The notes under the pieces are model-generated. The model was not told the origin of the DNA. It saw only the letters and a program-made list of their open reading frames with translations, and made no database searches. Shown piece by piece: positions 56,066 to 64,000 of a stretch of 64,000 nt of DNA. Source of the DNA: Rheum nobile (taxonomy: Eukaryota; Streptophyta; Magnoliopsida; Caryophyllales; Polygonaceae); the NCBI GenBank assembly GCA_027886185.1, contig WOAB01000093.1:7006001-7070000 (forward strand), in the 5' to 3' direction. Every line of letters begins with the position of its first letter. The first letter of the stretch is position 1. The translations under genes were made by a program, and so were the position numbers.

Positions 56066-57050
56066 AATAGATTAAATGACAGACAGTCTTCTATGTTGGT
56101 CCACAACCTCTAAATTGTTCCAAATTGGTCCTCAATGTTTGCGTGTTGTTCTATTATAGTCCTCAACCTAGTACTTGTTTGGTTGAATGTGAAAAGTGTA
56201 ATTTCTAGGAAGTTACTTCATGTGAAATCAAAACATGAGAATTTAAATTCATGGAAATTGGTAAATTATGTTTGGTTAAAATCTAAATCATGCGAAATAT
56301 GCCCCTCCCTAAGTGATTGCATTTCCGATGTTTTGTAGGAATTGAAAATCTCATGAATTAAATATCTGCATTTTTCAAAAATAAAAAGACCTACCAAACA
56401 CATATATTTGATATCACTTCCCAAGTAATTTAAGATCATGAGAATTTACTTCTCAACCAAACGAGCACTCCAACGCTTTCTTGTCATTCTATAATAGTCC
56501 CATACCTTCCATTACATCTTATTTTATAATAGAATAAAATCTGATTTTTTTTATAAGTAAATATAGTTTTCTTCTAAAAGTGAATAAAAAGTTTACTTTT
56601 TAACACGAAATAACAATTAACACCACCTTTAGATTATTTATCTTTATTTGTCATATAATATAATATTAAAAGTAATAATTAACAATTTTGAAACCTTAAA
56701 AATTATTAAAAGCTTGTTTAGCGATTTAAAAATAAAATAAAATTTGATATATACACTATCCTTACTAATATTTATAAACAAAATTCAGTTTATTAATTTA
56801 ATTTTATAGCTTAAAAACCATAATAAGGATAATATCGTGTATTAGAAAAGAAAATTATATTTTATTTTATAGAACGACAAACAAACGTTAGGGACTAATT
56901 TGAAATGCTTGAAAGATTAAGGTCTATTATAGAATGAAAAACAAAAAATGAAAATCAATTTAGAGCAATTTAAAAATTAGATACTAACATAGAACAAGAT
57001 AAAAATATTGAGGACCAATTCCATAATTAGTTTACGTAATACCCATAATT
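56066..57050. mobile_element. TIR element with GGTCCTCAATGTT ends, fuller copy
   Basis: The left end (TGTTCCAAATTGGTCCTCAA, TGTTCTATTATAGTCCTCAA) is an imperfect inverted copy of the right end (AAATGCTTGAAAGATTAAGG, TTGAGGACCAATTCCATAAT). A truncated copy is at 41110-41895. It carries a nested MITE at about 56168-56468. Non-coding. Confidence 0.6.
56168..56468. mobile_element. MITE of about 300 bp nested in the TIR element
   Basis: The ends GTACTTGTTTGGTTGA and TCAACCAAACGAGCAC are inverted copies with two mismatches. The paralogue at 41205-41270 lacks the whole block, so the insertion is real, although the paralogue differs by some 25 bases at the junction. The end type suits Tourist/Harbinger or hAT MITEs; the target duplication is unclear. 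Confidence 0.65.
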
Positions 57051-57570
57051 TAATCAAACGTATGTATATGGATATATGACTACACAACTTATAGTATAAC
57101 ATAGCAAAAGTTTCATATATACTATATTTATATGTTATAATATTATAGATAATAACTTTATATTAGAAAAATGTACGCGCACTTCAAAATTGGTTTTAAG
57201 ACGGAGTCCTTGGAATGCTAAGATTGCATGTTGTCGTTAGAACATATGTTGACATGACATTCTGAAATGACTACGAGAATACACGACAAGTAAAAGTCGT
57301 TAGAACAGGTCGACATGACTATACAACTCAAAATCGAGGAGGAGGAGGAGGAGGTGAAGATAACATTGTAATTTTCCATGAGCAAAATAATGAAGACAAT
57401 AGAGTTAATCAAGGACAAAAACACACAAAGCACTAGTTAGACAGTTATACTCAGAAGATAACATTGAAATTTTCCATGAGCAAATATTCAACATGACAAT
57501 GTCACAAAAATATATTAAAGCATAAACAAGCACCACTAATAAAGAAAATCATTTAAAAACAAAAAGGAAT
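57051..57570. other. AT-rich stretch, no gene seen
   Basis: AGATAACATTGWAATTTTCC with ATGAGCAAA occurs twice (57356, 57457). A GGAGGAGGAGGAGG run lies near 57337. Small frames here have no recognisable features. Confidence 0.4.
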
Positions 57571-57760
57571 TGATTAGGGTTAGGGTTTTGGGGGTTCGTT
57601 TAGGAATGAGAAGCATAATTCAATGACAAGCAAAGAAGTCGTGGCGGCACCAAAGAGGAGGCCAGTGGTTGCGGCGGATCTGGGGTTGCGGCCAAAACTA
57701 GAGGCGACAAGACCACCAAGGACGGATCTTCCAAGTTTGACGCACTAGGGCTGCAATCAA
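57571..57760 (-). pseudogene. Gene fragment related to 13800-14010
   Basis: The minus strand reads VLGGLVASSFGR, PRSAATTGLLFG and then AATTSLLVIELCFSFLNEPP. The first part matches the fragment at 13800-14010; the second goes beyond it and is hydrophobic. Small residues and Gly spacing suggest a membrane or organelle protein, but I cannot identify it. No intron edges are evident. Two copies next to different transposons hint at transposon-mediated spread. Confidence 0.4.
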
Positions 57761-57899
57761 ATTGCCAAATACATAGGTTTCAAGGAAGAACAGGCTCGGA
57801 CCTCTTTATGTTTGTTGAGCTTCAGATTGGGCCTGCTATTGGGCCTACCGATTGCAATAACATGATTTGGACTAAGTGCCTACTTTATCGCCTATTTCA

Positions 57900-58300
57900 T
57901 GAGATGAAAAAAGTAAATGACTTATGTTCAACGTTTTTATTAGCAAACTAGCCCCTTTAAAAACTAACCCCCTTCCCCAAGTTTTATATTATTAAAACTA
58001 TTAAAATACAAAATATTGACCTCCCCCAAGTTCTCCACGCTCGCCACCGATCGACGAGCAACATTCTTCTCCACGCTCACCATCGATCGACGAGCAGCTC
58101 TTCTTCTCCACGGCACCGCACGCCAGGGCTAGGAGGTTGCCGCCGATCGAAGCTCTTCTTTTCCACGCCACCGCACGCCCACCGCACGCCAGCGACTACA
58201 GGCAGGTTGGTTTTTCTTTTTCGCCGGGCAATTGAATGAAATTCGGGGAGGAGTTTAGGGTTTAGGGTGGGCTCTTCTTCTCCAATGACATTTTTTTGGA
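57900..58300. other. Presumed 5' region of the GTGTCATTA element
   Basis: GC-richer sequence with the phrase TTCTTCTCCACGCTCACCAT and CGATCGACGAGCA repeated two to three times (58030-58100 and in part at 58140-58200). Small frames on both strands follow the repeat. By position it may be the leader of the transposase gene or the element's end. Confidence 0.3.
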
Positions 58301-58407
58301 CGTTGTGTTTACGGTGTTGAAATAGTGTCATTGAATTGATTATGTGCATAATCCATAAATACTGTCATTGATTAAAAAAATTGAATATGAAATAAGGGAT
58401 GAATGTC

Positions 58408-59530
58408 ATTCGAATTTTCTGTGTTTCTGGATTTGCAATGACACTTTTCTGTGTTTCTGGATTTGCAATGACACTTTTTCAGGATGTGGTGTTGACAGTG
58501 TTGAAATAGTGTCATTGGATTCATTAATCTTATCTGCATATCTGGAATTGTAGTGACACTTTGAAAATCTGTAATTTACAAAAGTGTCATTACAATTATC
58601 CGCATTTCTGGATTTGTAGTGACACTTTTAAAATCACATATAAAAAAGTGTCATTAGAATCATTCTCTGCATAATTGAAATAGTTTCATTGGAATTTTCT
58701 GTGTTTCTGGATTTGCAATGACACTTTTCTGTGTTTCCGGATTTGCAATGACACTTTTTCAGGATGTGGTGTTGACAGTGTTGAAATAGTGTCATTGGAT
58801 TTATTAATCTTATATGCATATCTGGAATTGTAGTGACACTTTGGAAATCTGTAATTTACAAAAGTGTCATTACAATTATCCGCATTTATGGATTTGTATT
58901 GACACTTTTAAAATCACATGTAAAAAAATGTCATTAGAATCATTCTGAGCATAATTGAAATAGTTTCATTGGAATTTTCTGTGTTTCTGGATTTGCAATG
59001 ACACTTTTCTATGTTTCTGGATTTGCAATGACACTTTTTCAGGATGTGGTGTTGACAGTGTTGAAATAGTGTCATTGGATTCATTAATCTTATCTGCATA
59101 TCTGGAATTGTAGTGACACTTTGAAAATCTGTAATTTACAAAAGTGTCATTACAATTATCCGCATTTATGGATTTGTAGTGACACTTTTAAAATCACATG
59201 TAAAAAAGTGTCATTAGAATCATTCTAAGCATAATTGAAATAGTTTCATTAGAATTTTCTGTGTTTCTGGATTTGCAATGACACTTTTCTGTGTTTTTGG
59301 GTTTGCAATGACACTTTTTCCGGATGTGGTGTTGACAGTGTTGAAATAGTGTCATTGGAGTCATTAATCTTATCTGCATATCTGGAATTGTAGTGACACT
59401 TTGAAAATCTGTAATTTACAAAAGTGTCATTACAATTATCCGCATTTATGGATTTGTAGTGACACTTTTAAAATCACATGTAAAAAAGTGTCATTAGAAT
59501 CATTCTGAGCATAATTGAAATAGTTTCATT
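58408..59530. repeat. 280-bp tandem repeat, four copies
   Basis: Four units at exact 280-base spacing start at about 58408, 58688, 58968 and 59248. Each contains six to eight GTGTCATTR or TGACACTTT motifs, two of them in the internally duplicated phrase TTTCTGTGTTTCTGGATTTG. Units differ by a few percent. Repeated 61-codon frames on the minus strand follow the unit and are not genes. Confidence 0.93.
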
Positions 59531-59704
59531 GGAAATCAAATTGTCATAGATCAATAAGGTTTATAATAAGAGATTTTAGGATAGTGAAAAGATTGTCATT
59601 AAAGCTGTTGTGTTTGAATTAATAAAAGTGTCATTAAGACAGTTTTGTGGATTTAATATTATACAGATGCAGATGAGAATTCTAACAGTGTTCTTTGGAG
59701 GGGA

Positions 59705-62700
59705 ATGGAAAGTAGAAGAGGGATGTTATGCTTATATTGGAGATGCCATATCCAAAGCTCTTATGGTTATGACACTTTGCAGTTTGAATATCTTAAAAAA
59801 ATGATTATAGACAGGTTCAAGATAAAATCAACATCATCTGACCTTGTCTTAGGTCATTTGCATCCTTTCCAGCAGCTAACAAGTCCATATGTAGTTGATA
59901 CCGACGAGGATTACAATTTATTTGTTAGTATTAATGAGTGCCCACAAGTATTATGGACGCTGCCATTGTATGTGTCATCAACTGGGTTGTCTACTGCTTT
60001 GTCTACTAATTTGTTGACAAGCGGTGAAATCCAAAACACGTTGACAGTTACACATCCAAACACGTTGACAGTTGAAAACAATAGCGTGCAGATGGTGGAT
60101 GCTCAAGAGGATTTGCCTTTGGATTTTAATGTTCATTGTGACAACAGAGTGTCATTGGAGATAGGGCAATCTTCCAAGGAAAATGATCATGCTCTGCCAA
60201 CAGGAAATGATTTTCTGCATGTAGGACATATGTTTAAGACAAAATAAGATTTGAAAACTGGCATAAAAAAATGGCGATGTGTGAGAACTTTGGATACAAA
60301 GTTTATAAGTCAAGTGCAGAACTATATAAGGTGTTATGTGTGGATGCTGACTGCAAATGGAGAATCCGAGCTGCAAAATTGAAGGGTTCTAAATACTTTG
60401 AGATAAGGAAACTCATTGATGAACATTTTTGCTCGTTTGATTCAAGATGTGCAAAACACTTTAAACCTACATATAAAACTGTTGCTCAGCAGATAAAGAC
60501 AAGGTAAGATAGCTTGTAATGACAGTATATAATTGAATATGTTATTGCTTTAGATTCCATAAGAAATTAATGTGTTTGCTCTTGTAAAATATAGGTTCAT
60601 AGGTGTTAAGAAAGGACCGAATGCTGGCATGATTCGGAATGATATGAGGGAGGAGTGGTATCAGGATGTCAGCTATTGGAAAGCTTCGAAAGTGCAGGAA
60701 TGGGCACAAAACTTGATAAGAGGTACACCGGAAGAAAACTATGCAATGATACCTTCATATTGCTATATGTTGAAGAGTGTCAACCCTGGCACATATACGT
60801 GCTTTGAGACTGATGACGAAAACCGGTTCAAGTACGTATTCATTTCAATCGGAGCATCAATCAGAGGTTTTACTGTAATGAGAAAGGTATACTTCTAACG
60901 TTTATTGTCATTAGCAAACAGTGTCATTAAAACACTGCAAAAAGTGTCATTAGCATGTAAGAAATGTGAATATTCTAGAATTGTCATTATTGCAAGTATG
61001 CTCAAATGATAGTGTCATTAGCATCTTAAACAGTTCATCATTGATGTCTAAAAGTGTCATTAATGTTTCTCTTCTGTATTGAAAATAAGTGTCATTGATG
61101 TTTGTCTCTTAAACTGTCATTAATGTTTCTGTTCTGATTTCTTTTTTTTTTGGGTAGGTGATTATGGTGGATGGTACATTTCTTCATGGGAAGTATGAGG
61201 GTAATCTAATGATAGCAACAACGCATGATGCAAACAACCAGATCTATCCTCTTGGATATGCCGTAGTTGACTCAGAAAACGACAAATCATGGTCTTGGTT
61301 TTTTCAATAACTGCATACTGTCATCCCATCGTCAGATGATTTAGTGATTATCTCTGATCGACATTTTAGCATTGCAAAAGCTGTAGAGACAATGTACAGT
61401 TCAGAAAAGCATGTGGTTTACATGCGACATCTAAAATCGAATATGAAAACAAGGTTCAAAGAAAAAGGTGTGCTTGGATTGTTCTCGAATGCAGTTAATG
61501 CCTATACAATCACTGAGTTTGAGCAATGGTTTAAGCAAATATGTGCAATCAACCCAGAAATTGGGGAGTACCTCACTATTGCAAATTTCCAGAAGTGGGC
61601 TCGAGCTCACTGTCCAGGTGACAGATACAATATAATGACAACAAACAACTCAGAAAGCATAAACTCAGGTATATATTGGAATACTTCTAGAATTTTCTAA
61701 GTTTCTGGCATTTTAATGACACTTTTTCTGGATGTGTTTAAAGTGTTGAAAAAGTGTCATTAGATTGATTATGTGTATAATCCAGAAATAGTGTCATTGA
61801 TTAACAGATTTGAATATGAAATAAGGGATTTAAAAGGTGAGAAAACAAGAATGTCATTAGAATTTTCTGAGTTTCTGGCATTTTAATGACACTTTTTCTG
61901 GATGTGTTTAAAGTGTTGAAAAAGTGTCATTAGATTGATTATGTGCATAATCCAGAAATAGCGTCATTGATTAGCAGATTTAAATATGAAATAAGGGATT
62001 TAAAAGGTGAGAAAACAAGAATGTCATTAGAATTTTCTGAGTTTCTGGCATTTTAATGACCTTTTCTTGGATGTGTTTAAAGTGTTGAAAACGTGTCATT
62101 AGATTGATTATGTGCATAATCCAGAAATAGTGTAATTGATTAGCAGATTTAAATATGAAATAAGGGATTTAAAAGGTGAGAAAACAAGAATGTCATTAGA
62201 ATTTTCTGAGTTTCTGGCATTTTAATGACACTTTTTCTGGATGTGTTTAAAGTGTTGAAAAAGTGTCATTAGATTGATTATGTGCATAATCCAGAAATAG
62301 TGTCATTGATTAACATATTTGAATATGAAATAAGGGATTTAAAAGGTGAGAAAACAAGAATGTCATTAGAATTTTCTGAGTTTCTAAATTTCTAATGACA
62401 CTTTTTCTGGATGTTGTGTTTACAGTGTTGAGGGACGCTAGATCATACCAAATAGTTGCTCTTCTGGATTACATTAGAGCTTTGCTTTCAAGTTGGTTTA
62501 ACAAGCGTCATGAACTTACAATATGCCACAATAAAGAATTACCACCACATGTGAAGAAAGTTGTAGAGGCAAGATATAAGGAGTCTAAAAGATATGAAGC
62601 AAAACAACTAAATAGAGTTCAGTTTGAGGTATCTAGTGGGAGCTTCACTGGAGTTGTTGATCTATCTAGAAGAACGTGCAGTTGCAGGGTTTTTGACTTG

Positions 62701-63102
62701 GATAAAATACCATGCTCACATGCCATGACTTCCATTAAAAAGGTTAATGGTAGGATTACTGAATTTATAAGTCCCTATTATCAGTTTGAGAGTTGGAAGA
62801 TGACGTACAAGGAAACTATATATCCGGTGCCTATGAAATCTCAGTGGACTATTCATGAGTGTATTAGCAACATAGTAATTCTCCCGCCATATTGTACAAA
62901 GAAGGCAGGAAGGAGAAGAAAGCGAAGGCTTCCCTCGGAAGGAGAATTTAGGAAAACAATCATCAAGAAATCAAGAATGAAGACGGTCAAGTGTGGATTA
63001 TGTGGGATAGCTGGACATAACAAGAAGACATGCATTAACAGAGCATCAAGCAACAACAGAGCAGCATCAAGCAACATCGGAAGTTTTATGCAAATGGATT
63101 AA
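59705..63102 (+). pseudogene. mudrA-like transposase, four exons, lightly damaged
   Basis: Exons: about 59705-60503, 60595-60886, 61158-61668 and 62426-63102, all with GT-AG edges in phase. The MuDR DNA-binding domain is at 60260-60500 (ENFGYKVYKSSAELYKVLCV, then CKWRIRAAKL). The catalytic exon has VDGTFLHG (first Asp), SDRHFSIAKA (second Asp) and NNSESIN (candidate Glu). The last exon has the SWIM finger CSCRVFDLDKIPCSHAM, a basic RRRKRR and the knuckle CGLCGIAGHNKKTC. Damage is small: a stop plus a one-base shift at 60245-60275 and a stop at 61308. The start is uncertain, because the N-terminal part (59705-60247) is repetitive and unrecognised. Confidence 0.88.
61669..62425 (+). repeat. 170-bp tandem repeat inside the last intron
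   Basis: The intron (donor after AACTCAG at 61668, acceptor TTTACAG ending 62425) is filled by about four and a half copies of a 170-base unit starting at about 61698, 61868, 62038, 62207 and 62375. Each has four GTCATTA-type motifs. The unit shares words with the 280-bp repeat upstream (TTCTGAGTTTCTGG against TTCTGTGTTTCTGG), so both grew from a common motif-bearing sequence. Confidence 0.9.
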
Positions 63103-63109
63103 GGAAAAT

Positions 63110-63720
63110 AGTCGTTTTGTTTAATCATTACAAAAAACTTATACTAATATAGAAAAGTGTCATTAAGACAGTTTTCAGGATTTTTGGTGCATATATTTTA
63201 TTACGATAAATCAAATACAAAGTTGGAAAAGTGATATTAAAACAGTTTTAATGATTTCTCTTAATAATGACAGATTTATGTATTTATGGGAAAGTGTCAT
63301 TAGAATCAGTCTGGCAATGCACAAAATAGTGTCATTAAAAGTTTCATTCATACAAAGTGTCACTGATATGAAGTGTCATTAGCAAGTGAAAGTGTCATTT
63401 AAATTAGCAGGGGCAAAAAACTGTCATGAAATTTAAAGTGTCATTAAAATGTGAGAGTGTCATTAAAATTACCAGAGACAAAAAAGTGTCATTAAAGCAC
63501 TCTGAAATGTCATTACACTATAATTCTTGTCTTAATACTTCTAAAAAGTCACTAAAAAGTGTCATTGATACGAAGTGTCATTAGTATGTGAGAGTGTCAT
63601 TAAATTTATCAGAGACAAAAAAGTGTCATTAAGACACTATGAAATGTCATTACAATGTAATTCTTATCTTAATACTTGTAAAATGTCATTACACTGTAAT
63701 TCTTGACTTAATACCATTAC
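63110..63720. repeat. Dense AGTGTCATTA array between convergent genes
   Basis: Nearly twenty copies of GTGTCATTA or a one-base variant, mostly in plus orientation and without fixed spacing, lie between the transposase stop and the Ulp1 exon. No coding potential. Confidence 0.9.
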
Positions 63721-63781
63721 AAACTAAAAAGTCATCTAAAATTACAGGTCAAACTATCATCCTAATTCTAAAACCTCATCA

Positions 63782-63941
63782 CTATTTTTCTGGTAAAGCT
63801 TCCCATGTCCAAGTATGCGTGAACATGTCAATCACCATCTTCTCCCGATGTGCTCTCATATGGTCGTCATCTAAATCATCCAAACTTGATCCGAAAACCA
63901 ATGATTCAATATACTTGATAGTATAAATTCCACAATTTCCA
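63782..63941 (-). CDS. Ulp1/C48 cysteine protease, last exon (partial)
   Basis: On the minus strand an acceptor (TTATAG at about 63947-63942) opens an exon that reads GNCGIYTIKYIESLVFG, then DDDHMRAHREKMVIDMFTHT and WTWEALPEK with a stop at 63782. The motif G-N-C-G-x-Y-x-x-K-Y-I-E is the catalytic-cysteine end of Ulp1/SENP-type peptidases, which cleave SUMO conjugates in cells. The His, Asp and Gln of the active site must lie upstream, beyond 64000. Plant MULEs are known to carry such genes. The exon is undamaged as far as visible. Confidence 0.75.
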
Positions 63942-64000
63942 CTATAAGATAAAAACAAATAGGAAAATGAGTGTTATAAATTGTAATCTAATAATCTGTC

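Larger units (their letters stand above)
58280..64000 (+). mobile_element. MULE with GTGTCATTA motif arrays, mudrA-like gene and Ulp1-type gene
   Basis: The motif AGTGTCATTA and its complement TAATGACACT saturate the non-coding parts: upstream 58280-59640, intron 60887-61157, intron 61669-62425 and downstream 63110-63720. Exons contain few or none. A mudrA-like gene runs left to right and an Ulp1-type protease gene right to left, converging at about 63100-63780. The element continues beyond the window, and I found no terminal inverted repeats. This layout is known from TIR-poor MULEs such as the Arabidopsis VANDAL group. Confidence 0.75.

Noticed and set aside
57570..57592. Telomere-like TTAGGGTTAGGGTTTTGGGG
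   Set aside because: Less than two full plant telomere units; likely chance or a leader sequence.
58634..59379. Three 61-codon minus-strand frames with near-identical sequence
   Set aside because: They recur every 280 bases as part of a tandem repeat.
1..64000. tRNA or rRNA genes
   Set aside because: No cloverleaf-like or rRNA sequence was noticed by eye. TGGTATCA phrases are primer-binding sites. A tRNAscan run would be needed to exclude them fully.

Overview
This window is repeat-dominated nuclear DNA from a flowering plant, most likely a eudicot; I cannot name the species. The evidence is GT-AG introns, plant transposon lineages (chromodomain Ty3/gypsy with long LTRs, Ty1/copia, TRIM, PIF/Harbinger, hAT, several Mutator-like elements) and fragments of plant housekeeping genes: MCM2, the acetolactate synthase regulatory subunit and an SDE3-type RNA helicase. 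I found no intact single-copy host gene and no rRNA or tRNA gene.

Layout, 1-21 kb. Position 1-2072 holds non-coding sequence and one intact, unrecognised 272-codon frame. A decayed chromodomain Ty3/gypsy element (gag, protease, RT, RNase H, integrase) runs to a 2.2-kb 3' LTR at 6917-9118. Next come hAT-like and PIF/Harbinger relics (11-13.5 kb). A region of short repeats at 14.8-18.3 kb carries pieces of MCM2, acetolactate synthase small subunit and a RAB6-interacting-golgin-like gene. Copia debris with a nested hAT MITE follows (19-20.3 kb).

21.8-33.5 kb. An SDE3/MOV10-like helicase pseudogene is split just after its Walker A motif by a 2.26-kb solo LTR with a perfect 5-bp target duplication. 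The LTR is the inverted relative of the LTR at 6917-9118. A multi-gene Mutator-like cluster follows: a small coiled-coil gene (minus strand), a mudrA-like transposase pseudogene (plus) and a B3-domain gene (minus).

33.5-48 kb. AT-rich sequence contains a complete 415-bp TRIM, two hAT MITEs with target duplications, and a MULE with terminal inverted repeats over 600 bp long. An element full of CTCATGCAC-type motifs carries an Ulp1/VANC-like gene. A 1276-bp Pack-MULE has a perfect 9-bp target duplication and a GC-rich captured insert.

48-64 kb. A non-autonomous TIR element contains a young LTR retrotransposon (48806-55351) with near-identical LTRs but a decayed interior. The last 6 kb is a MULE with a mudrA-like gene and an opposing Ulp1-type protease exon that runs off the window edge. 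Its non-coding parts, introns included, are packed with the motif GTGTCATTA.

The most interesting pattern is that at least two elements (41.9-45.2 kb and 58.3-64 kb) pair an Ulp1-family gene with their own short motif repeated through flanks and introns. This resembles the VANDAL/VANC anti-silencing arrangement known from Arabidopsis. That link is inference.
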